Assembly (NCBI GenBank): GCA_004369045.1
Contig: ML213503.1
Coordinates: 2,726,924 to 2,790,923, forward strand
DNA length: 64,000 nucleotides
Direction of reading: 5' to 3'
Source of the DNA: Heliocybe sulcata
Taxonomy: Eukaryota; Basidiomycota; Agaricomycetes; Gloeophyllales; Gloeophyllaceae
The position numbers and the translations under genes were made by a program. Of this stretch, positions 47,201 to 58,637 are shown piece by piece. Each line of letters opens with the position of its first letter. Positions within the stretch are counted from its first letter, which is position 1. The notes beneath the pieces are model-generated. The model searched no databases, was not told where the DNA came from, and saw nothing but the letters and a program-made list of their open reading frames with translations.

Positions 47201-49874
47201 CAACGGACCTTGTCCTGGAGCAGAACCATCATCCTTTGAGACGGAAGGTCGAGGTTACATCCCCTTCTCAGGAGTTTACAAGAGAATTCCTACAAGCCTT
47301 CAAAGAACCATTGGATGCTGGTAGGGCTGTACGAGAACCGTGGGTGACGTTTCCCTACGATCTGTGAGCCGAGCCTGAAGTATCGCCAGGCTCTTGTGCG
47401 ACAAACCCGCGACAGGGTGGCTGGCATGGGCGGATACATATGAGTGCTTCCTACTACCTGCTACCGATGGCATTGCCCAGAGCTGGGACCCTACGAACAA
47501 GGATGCGATTTCTGCCATCCTCGGCATGGCAAAGGATGTCTTTTTCTGGAAGAAACTCTCTAATCACTTTTCCTCTGAGAATCATGCTGAGACTATATCG
47601 CAGGACCACGTGTCCTGCGTAAAGTCCATATGTGAGTGGACACTTTACTGTCGGCTTATCGCGTTGCTGACGAGATCACAATGTCTGTTTAGTCCAGCTT
47701 CTTGGAGACGCGCCATTGGCCGCCATGAAGCCTGTTCTAGAGGGTCTTCTCAAAGACGCCGACAAGAATAAGCAGCGGGGTGCTGCTGAATTGCTAGCTG
47801 GCTTATTTGGAGGTGTGCTCATGACGGTATATCTCAGAGGTCATACGCCGATATTGAGAGTTAACAGGATCGAAGCACTGGCCCGGGTTCATCCAGCAAC
47901 GCCTATGGGAATGGTTCCAGCCGAATATAAATAAGATATTTGGACAGAGCATTAAGACCGATACCCTGCTCATTTGGACATCATTTCTTGAGGTTAGCTG
48001 TCTCTTACTCAAGCCGGACAATCGGACTAACCGTGCCTCAGTACGTCTTCTACAATAAGGACCCTCGCCGAGTGCAACCCCTCGTTGATTATCTTCTCAA
48101 TGAGTTCCGCCTGATTGACTACAATGGGGAGTCATCGTTTGATGCAGTGAAGACGTTCTGTTTCTTCAGAGCTTTCTATGAAGAGCTGCTCTGGAAGTTC
48201 TCGCCATGGACAGAAGATGCCCTGCGCCAATGCTGGCAAGAGATAAGCAGCGAACACGACGATGTCAGTATGAATTCCGACACGTCGACGGACAATCGCT
48301 CACTATCATTTTCAGGTTCGCGCATACATCGCTCAGTATATGTCATTCTGCGATCGTGTGAAGGTAGCGACACTTCATATTCCTCCTTCTGCAAGAACTA
48401 ACATCATCTCAAGTGGTCTCCCCGAGTGACAGTACCAACTTCGGAGGTGGTGGTCAGGGAGTGCCGGACGGCTCCTCTAGAGCAGGATATCTTGGGGTCG
48501 CGAGGCTATTTCCATCGAGAGCAAGTTACAGAGCTGGTTGCAAGGTTCAAGGTTTGGAGAGAAGAACGGGTCCCAGGAGTGCGAGCTTTCCAATCCACCT
48601 ATGATAGGCATGAAGATATGCAATATAAACAAATCCGCAATATACTGATCATCCTCATTTAGGGTTGGTGTTACAGTATGCAAGTGGCTTTGGCATTTGC
48701 TGCATAGCACGCATGCTATGCCTGTCTTCGACTATATGTTACCGCTCATGGTGCGTTTGTAGCTTCTCCTCGTGTCGAATGTTCCTAATCATAGTCTTGT
48801 AGCCTGAGCTCTTCCGCTTCTCTGAAGGTGAGAGCTCTCTCGACTGCGAGAGGGTCATATGTGTTAATGAGTGATGCTTGAAGTGAACGACAATGACGAA
48901 CTATCATCCCGTGCAAGCATACTCCTGGTCCGGATGTGCGGCGTGACTCCGCCCTTGTCTCTTGTGAATTCGGTTCTGGACTCTATCTTCGATGCAATAC
49001 ATAACTCTCCGGTAAGTGGAGAAAGCTTGGCAGCTATCATGGACGTTCCACTGACTTTCGGATAGTCGTGGAGGGTCCGCTTGAAAGCCCTGCCGCTAGT
49101 TCAAGGTATGCTGGGCGCTGCGGAGTTATACTCTCATTCCTGATCTCTCGGCAGTATTTTACTTCAGGCAAATGCCTGTGATTAGCGATATCAAGGTAGT
49201 GGAGATCTTGGAGGTTATTTGCAAGTGTCTAGACGATGACATTATAGAAGTGAGAGAAATGGCGGCCACGTAAGTTGTTGACTGTTGCTTCGCGCACTTC
49301 CACTAATGCCGTCTAGCACGTTGTCCGGCATTCTACGTCTGTCTCCTCGGCGGAGTATTCTTACGCTGAAAGTGAGTTCCCTCTGCATTTCTTCCAGATA
49401 GCTGAATTAAGGGCACTCCACAGGACCGTTTCGTCCGATCCCTGAAGGCTGCACAGCTGCCGGATCGTAAGGCTCCGACGTACAATCGCGCCCTTCGTCA
49501 ACGTCATGCTGCCATCCTGGGGATATGCGCCCTGATAGACAGCTACCCGTATACAGTGGAACGCTGGATGCCGGAGCTCATTACGAATGTCTTGGCCGAG
49601 CATACCTATGATCCTGTGAGTGGAACTGTGGCACGCCTTGAGGACGCGTCGTGCTTATTACTGCTGCCCAGATACCTATCTCGACTACAGTTAGTAAATG
49701 CGCGAGCAATTTCAAGAAGACGCATCAGGATACGTGGCATGAAGACTCCAAGCGGTTTAATGAGGAGCAGCTAGCGAGTCTGTCCACTCTCTTGACTGGA
49801 TCATCGTATTGTATGTGTCTCAAAGGTTGCTCTTGGTTGTGTCCCGCTGATATTAATTCTCCTCAGATGCATAA
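41292..49874 (+). CDS. BLM10: proteasome activator BLM10/PA200
   Basis: Giant HEAT-repeat protein that caps the 20S proteasome and opens its gate. The gene has dozens of introns, mostly 45-60 nt; I estimate about 2,000 residues. The start is 41292 (MNLPDIGSLSMDG). Conserved blocks run in order: RVALARLYYHMSATPGMPTH, VGIFSDHEWHLIMCKCLASM, TRDMKRELVKCLRTVALLAM, CRDVYYPGAKHL, NIVYDYATTNVRPNAVRAIH, IRYWGKLYKPEEVKVSWHV, KYAVSEPTLATEFISRVFAC, EYVFYNKDPRRVQPLVDYLL, WRVRLKALPLVQVFYFRQMP, and HQDTWHEDSKRFNEEQLASL. It ends in SSYYA, the HbYX-type docking motif, completed by an exon starting at 49867. Microexons of 7 nt (46032-46038) and 6 nt (47081-47086) and a GC-AG intron (48608-48662) are needed. 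One junction near 46570-46620 remains ambiguous. Confidence 0.93.
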
Positions 49875-50125
49875 TGCTTAATTTGCTGTCACCTACAAGC
49901 ACGATCATGTACTACTATAATGCTAATGCGGAATATTACGACCCAGACGAAAGAATATGTTGGTGTATATGCAATAGTGCTCATGACACGTAAATGAGTG
50001 CGTGCAGCGTGCAAAATCTAAGATTACCAGAGTCAGTTATATACAGGACACTGAAGATGCTAGTCTGCTTATGATGACGGTCCCTCCAAGAGAAAAGAAG
50101 TAGAAGAAATAACTTATATACAAGA

Positions 50126-51091
50126 TTAGGTTTGCAGTTGTAGAACGGGTATTTGACTCTGCGGAGCTAGGGAGTCGGGGGACAGCGATTGGGGCGAAGT
50201 CGGGTTTAGCAACTCTCCCGACTCTGGGTCGGTGACGGCTATGCCAGCGTCTGTGATCTCCCTCCCGTCAGCTGTCCCAGCACGGGCGCCGGCGTCTGGG
50301 ACCATCTCGATGGGGCGCTTCGATCTGCCTGGCCGGTTGGTGTTGCCCGATCGGACACGGTTATTGGATGTCTCTTCGCTGCGAAGGGAAATCCATCTCC
50401 TCAAAACGACCGAGGTAAAACAGAGCAAGTAAGTGGAGCTTACCGGATTTCGGCGACGAGATCGTCGATGGCGTACCACGCCACAGAGGAGTAGGCGATG
50501 CCTCTCCACCAGCCTGCGAGGTCCGCGGGGGCGATGTAGGCGTGGGCGTGGAGGTGGTCGGTTACGGGGATCTTGTTGTCTTTGAAGGGGGGTGTGACGA
50601 AGCCTATGCGGAAGGTGGAGTGATCCACTTGCAAGGGCGTGGAGAAGGTAGCGGAGACAGGCATTTGGGCGGGGGATGCGGGGTTGGTGATGCTGGTGAG
50701 GAGTTGGATGGCGAGGGATTTGACGGTGGCAAGGAGGGGGAGGTCGCTTGAGGACTAGCGGGGATGCGCTCTGTGCGTGTTATGCGAAGATTTGAAGGAG
50801 ACGTACGAGCGTGTATAGTGAAGGCACATGCAAGCTAGTCCCCTGGTCAGAGCCAAGCTTCGAATGTGTGACATGGACGGGCACGTACTTGAACACTATG
50901 ACGACGTGACCCCTGCTCGAGACGGGGTTCGCCTTCTCTCGATAGCAAGTAAAATTGTCGTCTCTCCAGAGCACTTCAGGTTGTGTCGATCCAGCAGGGA
51001 ATGACGGCGAGCGGGGTGAGTTGGGCGCTGCGTGCGACGCCGTCGCGACGATGCCACACATCGGACAGCCAGCTTTTGGTGTAAATGCCAT
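50126..51091 (-). CDS. HIT-family nucleotide hydrolase/transferase
   Basis: Exons in transcript order 50889-51091, 50807-50834, 50444-50754 and 50126-50396 give 813 nt and 270 residues. The HIT domain has HVVIVFKNLHVPSLYTL and the catalytic His triad HLHAHAYI. The N-terminus carries CPMC, a pair likely to bind zinc, as seen in aprataxin/HINT relatives such as HINT3. After the domain comes WWRGIAYSSVAWYAIDDLVA and a disordered Pro/Ser tail of about 90 residues. Exon 2 is 28 nt. HIT proteins cleave nucleoside phosphoramidates or adenylated products; the substrate here is unknown. In-frame sequence upstream reaches 51208 but 51091 gives the usual start. It is divergent from TRAX. Confidence 0.85.
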
Positions 51092-51277
51092 TGCGCGTTC
51101 GGTCTTCCAGGGCGTGGTCGAAGTTGAAAGGTTAAAAGGAGAGGTAAAAGCTGGAGAAGGTGTTATAAGGACATGCGCAGCTGTTGCTTGACGGGACCCG
51201 ATTCGCATTCAAAACGCATCTCATCTAGGATTACGTAATGTGGCTTGTATTGGAGGTCCAGTAATTCGGGAACTCGC
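51092..51277. promoter_or_regulatory. 186-bp bidirectional promoter, HIT gene / TRAX
   Basis: The start codons of the HIT gene (minus) and TRAX (plus) are 186 bp apart, so both are transcribed from a shared short region. No TATA box is evident. The extent is inferred from gene positions. Confidence 0.5.
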
Positions 51278-52327
51278 ATGGAGACCGACTTGCTGCGCAC
51301 CAAGGACGACATTGTCAACGTCTTTGAGCATTTCAGGGAAGACCTGGACGACAACAATGACAGGCGAGAACGATTGATCAAGGTAGTTGACCATATGAAG
51401 ACGCTCCTGGTTAATTTACACGTCCTTGCCACAGTCTAGCCGAGACATCACAAACCTATCGAAGAAATGCATCTTCCTCCTTCACCGTATAGCGACGGAG
51501 GACAGCCAGGATGACTTCCACTCCCGTGGTATGCGCGCAGTGCAGCAGGCGCGTCCGAAACTGCGCGAAATTCAGCGGTTATTTGCGTCCATGAAACCTG
51601 AGCTGGTCGGGGACCTCTATTGGCGACACCGCAAGAGCGTCTCGCCGGGACTGCAAGAGTACATTGAGGCTCTGAGTTTCTCCCATTATCTAGAGCATGG
51701 CACCCTTGTTACTTTCGACCAAGTGCAAAAATCGATAGGTGACGAAGATGGCCCCGTAAGTTGTCATTTACCCTCCAGCTGGGTGGACAGTTTTGAAGCA
51801 GAGACATCATAGTATTTCCCCCTCACAATATCCGACTACCTCCTCGGCCTGTCCGATCTCACAGGCGAACTCATGCGCTTCGCAATATCCGCCATCAGCC
51901 GCAAAGGCGGCCGCGCCAAAGCGAACGAAATATGCGCCTTCGTCCGGCGATGTAAAGCTGGCATGTATCGGCGGTTTTTTGATTCGAATACCTGCTGATG
52001 GCCACACTCGCGCAGACTTCGAAGGCATGTGCCCCAGGGTACGAGGCCTGTCCAGAAAGCAGCATGTCACGAATAGCTCTCTACAAAAGATCGAAGACGG
52101 TGAGACCTACCTACCTTTGACCTCAACAGATCGCTAATCGATATATGCTGCTAGCCGCGTACACAATAGCAGTCCGGAGCTCCGAATACGACCTTCCGGA
52201 CGACATCTTGGACGATATCGTCGCTCGCTGTATCTCAGGCTACGACACCAACCATCGGAATTATGACCGTCGACCCGACCGAACGAGGGATCGGGACGGC
52301 GACGAAGATGACTCCGACTATTATTGA
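51278..52327 (+). CDS. TSNAX: translin-associated factor X (TRAX)
   Basis: Partner of translin; together they form the C3PO endoribonuclease that acts on small RNAs and tRNA fragments. Exons 51278-51382, 51435-51755, 51813-51960, 52016-52099 and 52155-52327 give 831 nt and 276 residues (human 290). Family landmarks: FEHFREDLDDNNDRRERLIK, SRDITNLSKKCIFLLHRIA, YWRHRKSVSPGLQEYIEALS, YFPLTISDYLLGLSDLTGEL, RRCKADFEG, and KIEDAAYTIAVRSSEYDLPD. GLQEYIEALSF and the LTGELMR region hold the acidic residues that in TRAX form the metal site. The C-terminus is charged (RDRDGDEDDSDYY). The third intron (51961-52015) starts with GC (gcatgt); no GT donor keeps the frame. No translin gene is seen in this window. 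Confidence 0.93.
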
Positions 52328-52653
52328 TACTAAGTCGGCCGCAGACGGTCAGCACGGACTTACTGTAGGATAGGTACGACCTGAATGTATGATCAAGACC
52401 GTCTGTATTCTCCCGAGTAGCAGGACTCTGAACCAAATACAAGCCATTTTGACCGTCACTTCAAGTATTGTCAACTAGGCTGTCAATTTTCTCTAGTCAT
52501 ATATATGTAGTTTGTACATCGACCTGGCTACACGGTGTTCATCCCCAGCTACAAAGAAGGCTCTAGAAAGACATCAATAGAAATGGTACAACACAAGGTG
52601 TATCGTGATCATCTTTTTAATACTTTCAGGTTACAAATGTGGGACTACAACCC
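52328..52653. other. convergent intergenic region
   Basis: About 325 bp between the convergent 3' ends of TRAX and the minus-strand membrane-protein gene. It holds both 3' untranslated regions. No gene or repeat is seen. Confidence 0.5.
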
Positions 52654-54790
52654 TCAATTTTCAATCGCGACCGAGACGACCAGTCTTCCGCCCATCTCGC
52701 CGCCGTCTAGGGTGGCCAGGAAGAGGCTGTCCTCGCCCTCGTGTACAGGTTCAAGTGCGAGTTCCACAACTTGACCGTTCAGCTCCGTGCGCAGCTGCTC
52801 GTCCTTCGTTGCCGGCCCCCGGCGAACCAGGAGCATGGTCTGGCCCGCGGGTAGGTTCGCTGTAAGCAACGTAGCCAAGCGACCACTTACGGTTTCTTCG
52901 GCAGCCTTGTCGCCCAGGTCGATGGCGTGGTCGGCCAAAGGCTGAGGAGAGAATATCGTCGCCTCAGAGTCAGTAGGAGAGGCAGCCGTAGACAGCTCCG
53001 ACTCGTGATCGACATCGTCCGGCTTTCCAGCCTCAACCACCGCAGGCTCTTCAGTGACCTCCGACGCACTCGGCTCATCCGGCTTAACTTCCTCAGCAAG
53101 GGCAGGCTCTTCCGTCACCCCCGACTCCGGCTTCACTTCCTCATCAGCCCTCGCCCTAGGACCGGGCATCGGCAGCCGGAGACCAAACACCCGCATAAAG
53201 CAGAAGGGAATCCACAGTGCGCTCCTGACCAAGAACCAGAAACCGACGTGGACGATAAGGCCAAAGTAGCGTCTGAACAGCAAGTGCGTCGGTGGCTGAC
53301 TGTAGGCACGGGAGACGGTCAGAGGCGCCGGCGACGGCGCAACTCGACGCTCCTCCTCAGGTTGTTCCTCGCCATCCTTGATCACCTCAGACACAGGTTC
53401 GTTGAAGGATACCCTCTTGACATGCGACGGGCGTGTTTCGGGCTGGGCGGGCTTGACCACGCGCTGGATCGGAGGTGAAGGCGGCGGGGTAGGAAGGCGG
53501 TGAACTGGCTCAGGAGGTGCGTGAACGGGCGAGTAGGCCGTGACGACAGCGACCGCCCAAGCCTGCTCTGGCTGTACGTCATCCAGCGCATAGACCGGCG
53601 CAACGGTGAATTGCCCTCCCCTGTTATTGTCCACAACAAACGTAATCTGCCCCTTCTCCGAAAATTCCTCCGAGGTAATCGAGCGAGTGCGCACAACACC
53701 CGAGGCCTGAGAGAATATACTGTAACATGCTCGGTCTCCCTCTGGCAGAAGGTCGCCTAGGGTAGGGATCGGCAGACTAACTCTTGACGTTGCCGGAATC
53801 TGTGAGAATGGAATGATAGACACTGACAGCGGCTGTGCACCCGCTGGAGAAGCCAAGAATGCGTGACCAGAGGTAATGTCTTGGAGTGCCAAACGCAGAC
53901 TATGTCCAGAGAGCGACGAGAGAACCTGCTCTATACAGCTTTCCGCCTCTGTCCACATGCGCAAGGCACCCGGGTCGGGTGACGAGTAGTTGACGATGCC
54001 TGTTGGAGAGATAGAAATGGAAGACCCAGAAGGACCACAGAGTGCGAGAGATGAGGGACAGACTACCGAGTTGTCAGTTATGCGCGGGGTAAGGAACACG
54101 ATCGATGATTGAGCGGGACTGTCCCCTAAGGCATGTGAGAGGATACGTCTGCGCATACAGTCAAGGTTAACGCTTCTATTGGTAACAGCTGAATGCAAGA
54201 TAGGCGTACCCTTCTCCGCCGACAGACCAGCAAAGCCAGTCAAACTCCTTCGAAAGTTCGACGACTTCTACCCCTTCCGCAGACGTTTCCTTCTCGTTCT
54301 GCCAAAGACGCACAGCTTCACTTTCCATTCTCCACCCATCGCGAAGGCTGAATCTCGGATCGCGACGTTCTAGCACGAGACTGCCATTGCAGCCGTACTC
54401 TCCCAGCCACTTGATCTCTCCAGAGGGGTACAGCAGACGATAAGTGTAGGAGAAACGCGCCTGACCCTGAGGTAGGTGCGCGGTTATTTTGAGACGGAAC
54501 GCGTCCTGGCTGTGATAAGGGGAACGTGGCGCTAGAGAGATTGTGCCCTCGGCGAACGAATCGTCGTCGCCTGGCAATTCCTCCAAAGTCAAAGCACCCC
54601 ATTCTCCCATGGCACGCCCATCGCAGGGGATGTCGCTCCATACTTGGACCTTTACCCCCTCTTGCTTGGCATGGGCAACCTCCTCCTCGGACTCAAAAAC
54701 TGCGCGAAACAGCAGCTGCGCCTCCGATACGCCCTCCGGGACTGGCAGCACGGTCGTCTGACCTGAGGGCGGGGTGAACGAAACTCGCAT
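52654..54790 (-). CDS. hypothetical membrane protein with an N-terminal beta-rich domain
   Basis: Exons 54210-54790 and 52654-54148 around a 61-nt intron give 2,076 nt and 691 residues. The N-terminal 190 residues read as a beta-sandwich with many Trp/Tyr (FSYTYRLLYPSGEIKWLGEY, then GCNGSLVLERR), loosely like a carbohydrate-binding module. A mostly hydrophobic middle follows. A Pro-rich linker (HRLPTPPPSPPIQRV) precedes one membrane segment, LIVHVGFWFLVRSALWIPFC, near residue 500. The tail is Glu/Pro-rich with repeated EEPA-E-KPD blocks, then a final folded segment. I do not recognise the family. Without the intron the N-terminal frame would stop at 54176, so splicing is required. Confidence 0.75.
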
Positions 54791-55089
54791 TCTGGCCTGC
54801 AGTTAGCGGGGTCGTCGGCGGCGGGAGGCTGGTGCTGGTTAGGAGGCAGCGGTCTCAAAACCGAGCGGCAGGCTGGTATTCTGGGAACGGCCACGAGTCT
54901 CGGTTGCAGCTGTGAAAGGGTCGGCTTTGACCACTTGACATGGCCATATTCATATTCTACGAAAGGCAATCCGCTTGACATTTCGGTTAGAATAGTCGAA
55001 CCTCACGATTCTGACGGGCGTGTCTATGTCTGCGGCAAACAGGACTCCGCTACGCGTACGAGGCGAAACAGACTCTTCCTCAAAATTCT

Positions 55090-56766
55090 TCACCGCCTGC
55101 GACTTCGACCACCACGCCGACCACCGCCGCTCTGCCCACCCCCACGGGTCTCGCTTTGTCCTCCGGACAGAGCGCGCGAGATTGCATCGTGCACAATCTC
55201 GGCCACTTCGTCAAGCAGTGGATTGTCTTCCTCCGATCCGCTTGGCCGATGAGATTCATCGTCTTCTTCATCGCGCGGGACGTGCCAAATACCGCCTTGC
55301 TCAACCAGATTGGCCGCTGGCGGTAGCGGTTGCCTCTGTACGCGGTTTGAGGAAGTCGACTTTGGCTTTTCCGCCCTTTTTGCGAGGTCGTTCTTCCACT
55401 TCCTGCAGATCCGGGGCACTTCTAGGACAGGACAATGGGCGCGGTGATTGCATGGACTTACTCCTTTCTCCCATGCCAATCCTTGAGCTTCACCCCACCG
55501 GGCAGCCAGTCCCTGTCCCCACTCCCTCCAAGGGCATTGATATGCTTCTCCACTAGACTATCTAGAGTGTAGTTCGGAATCATTGGTGAGTCACCAGACA
55601 GTTGTCCCCGACAGATCGCGCAGGTCGGATGCCTTCTCTGTTGAGTACCGTAGACGTCAGTGTGTCTTGTCAGGTCCTCTTTCGCAGGGCCAAGACCTAC
55701 GTTTTTGGATATCCACGCCCAGCCGCATTCCCCGCAAAAGCAATGTCCACACGGGTTTCCGACATGAGCAGCAACAAATGTATCGCAGCATCTGACCGGA
55801 AGACAATTCATTTCGCCGTCCGGAATGAGGTCTGGGAAAACATACATTGGGCAAGTGATATCATCGTCGAACGTGTCGAGAACGTCGAGAATAGCGTTCC
55901 CGACCGTGTCCTCTTTCTGTTTGCCCTTCTTGATCGCCGACGGAGAACTGAACTCTGTTTTGCCTTTCTTGCGGGGAGAAGAGTCTATCAGTTTGGGTAT
56001 GGGCCGCGTCGGAGTTCCTGGGAGATACGAGACCCCGGGATCGTAACTTAAGATACACGCCAGATGCATGGCATTGTCCACTCACGAGGTCTCTTGCTCG
56101 AGGTGGGACTGTCGCCATTCCTGCTATTGGGTGGTCTGCCTACCATCAGAGGTAAGGTCGAGGCCTAGCATACAGTCTAAATAGAGGGTACCAGCAAAGT
56201 GCCGGGATGTATTAGCTCTGCTGGATGATGCTTCCAGAGCTGTCCTCCCTAGGCCTCGACGTTAATAGCTGTTGGCTTACAAACACAATAGACTTTATCC
56301 ATGACATACTCTGCGAAGGAGGCCCCGCAAATAATGCTGCTATAGCCCGATCTCGAGGCACAGTCGGCTTGTCTTATTTTGCCATATCGTAGCACAAAAC
56401 AGGGTTCGATGCGAGATAGAATTGAGATACCACACAAACTCATGATGGACAGAACTTACTGGTACTCGCTCGTCTCGTCTCCGTGCGGACTACTTCATCC
56501 ACCTGAGCCAAAGTCCGCTCATCCAGATCATCGCTGAAGTAATTGGATGAAGGAGAGGATTGCACGTCACTTGGCAGCGCCGACGGGCGTCTGACTGCAT
56601 CCTGGCTAGAACCTTCAAGGTCAGTTGGATTTGTGGTAGACGTAGACGGCTGTGCTTGCTGGTCGCGTCTGTGCGGATCAGGCAAGCCCAGGTCTGGCAC
56701 AGTCGCCCAGTCGACGTCCGCGAAAGGATCGGGCAGGCTGTCGAACTCGTCTTCGCTGTTCGCCAT
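55090..56766 (-). CDS. RING-finger protein (probable E3 ubiquitin ligase)
   Basis: Exons in transcript order: 56460-56766, 56086-56139, 55846-56017, 55462-55791 and 55090-55402 (1,176 nt, 391 residues). The RING finger starts CPICCDTF, where the first two Cys come from different exons, and continues NPCGHCFCGECGWAW and TCAICRGQL. The N-terminus is acidic (DEFDSLPDPFADVDW), a basic Lys-rich stretch precedes the RING, and the C-terminus ends in Gly/Arg repeats. The intron at 55792-55845 is 54 nt, in frame and stop-free, and sits inside the first Cys pair. The last intron needs the acceptor at 55403; other AGs break the frame. The first intron is 320 nt, long for this region. E3 activity and nuclear location are inferred. 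Confidence 0.82.
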
Positions 56767-57727
56767 GTAGTTCTTAGTCCAGAGAAATGATACAATGATA
56801 GTGGCTTGATGGATATATGCGCAGACCAGTGGCCGTGCTCAGCAGAGCGGTTCGAAAGGACGCCTCGCCACAGCTGCGAGGACGTATCTCACGGCACGGT
56901 CACAACGGTCACGTTCAAGCTTTCATATCACGTGATAAGCTTCAGCAGGCACAGCCACTTCCCCTTCTAGGCGGTAGTGGCTGATCGCTTCACGAACTCT
57001 TTCTCGTCTCTTGCAGACGAAGTGCTCCCTTCCGTTATGGCTCTTTTTCTTGGCTTGGACAATAATCAATCACGGTTAACCTTAACGCTCCGATGAAGAG
57101 CTTGAGATACTTTTGTGTGCTTCTCAACAGTTTGAAGATACTAGCTGTCGTGTCTATTCACTGCGTATTCGACTTGAATAGAAACATTGACTCATTCCCG
57201 CTGTATAGCGCCTCTCAGAGAGTCTGTCTGGCAGTTAATAATCACCGACGGAGTCACCGAGGAACGGAGATCGGACTGTGCACTGATCCGCACAGCGAAT
57301 GAAACAATCCCTCCGTGCAGTTTATCTGATACGCCAGCTGCCATCATTACGTACCTATGTAATGTCAAGGTGCTCAGCACGCATAGGTATTGCCTCGAGC
57401 ATCGCCATCATCTGTGAAAAGCAAATGACAAATGCCGTGCTCCTCACTGGAGTTGCGTTTACGTCTGGCGAGCTCCGGCAGTGAAAAGAATAGCAACAGC
57501 AGTGTCATTACACTCGTAATACACACAGGCATTGCGTAGCACCAGCGTATGCCAAGTACAATATCATGGCCTAGTACAACATCTTGAGAAATAGCATGGA
57601 CCTGGACGTCGATGTCCAGAAGGGCTAAGATACAACTCCAAACAGAAAACCGGACAGCATAAGTAAGGCAAACACCTAATGAGCAGAAACAAAAGCAGAA
57701 GCAACCGGAATGAGCAACGAAAATCCT
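56767..57727. other. intergenic
   Basis: About 960 bp upstream of the RING gene and downstream of the next minus-strand gene. Only short, overlapping open frames are present. No repeat or RNA gene is seen. Confidence 0.5.
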
Positions 57728-58637
57728 TCACGCGATCAAAGCCCCAGCAGAAGCTGCCGCAGAATTGGGGGGCAGCTGACTCGGCCACTCGTCTCGTGGC
57801 TGGTAGCCCCTACTGAGCAGGCGTGCTTCAGCCTCCTCCCTTTCCTCACGCTGTGCCACTTTCTCACCCGTCGAAAGCAGTGATCCAATAGCCATGGACC
57901 CCCGCGAGCGAGGAGACCGCTCGGCAGCGTCGCTGTGTGACGAGGAATACGGCGAAGGCGGCAGATCAGGGGTCGTCGTCCCCAGCTGGCGCAACCGCGG
58001 GGAGCGCGAGGTCCGGGAGCTGCGCGCACGCTTGCGCGGGCGGTCGGAGTCTAAAGGCACAGCGTCCCGGATCCCAGGAAGATGGGGTGGCGTCGATCTG
58101 GCGGGTTCAGCGGTTGACCGAGGCGCTCTGCGCTCCTGCATGGATGGAGAGGCTATACGAGGAATGGGCATGGATGGCGGGAACTGATAACGCTCAGGAA
58201 GGGGCGGTGGCATGGGTGCTCCTCCGATAGTAGAGACGCGGTACGTTTCGAGCATGGTCCTCTGAAGATTGGCAACTGAGGCCATACGCTATTCGGTTAC
58301 AAATACCCGGTAAATATCTCGTGATAGCTACCAAGGCGGCATGACTAACCTGATCCTCGGCGGTCTTGGCATTTAACATGGCGAGGAGCATATCTCGGTC
58401 ACCGTCGCCTCTTGCGTTATATGCACCAAGGATCTCTCGCATGCTTGGAGGGGGAAGCTGATGATATAACGGTTATAATTATGACATGACGTTATGTTAC
58501 AAGCAGGACTGTAATACCTGTTCGAGCACCCGCCAACTGGTTGCAAGCAGTGCTTTCATTCCGGGATCAGGCTGTGGTGGGTACGGGTACGACGAGAAAG
58601 GATGAGAATCCGGGAACTGGTATTGGGGGGATGCCAT
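57728..58637 (-). CDS. hypothetical disordered protein
   Basis: Exons 58518-58637, 58350-58457 and 57728-58288 give 789 nt and 262 residues. The N-terminal third looks helical and conserved: PGMKALLATSWRVLEQLPPP, then SMREILGAYNARGDGDRDML and LAMLNAKTAEDQ. The rest is Pro/Ser/Arg-rich with a basic run, DRPRKRARSSRTSRSPRLRQ, that could be a nuclear-localisation signal, and many SP/TP sites. All three exons are in phase 0. I do not recognise the family. A longer in-frame start upstream (58763) is possible, but the start at 58637 fits the N-terminal composition better. Confidence 0.65.

Noticed and set aside
55403-55461. Acceptor at the earlier AG in the last intron of the RING gene, giving a lysine-rich alternative frame
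   Set aside because: That frame stops after about 40 residues, whereas the acceptor at 55403 keeps phase and reads through a long, coding-like acidic and Gly/Arg-rich end.
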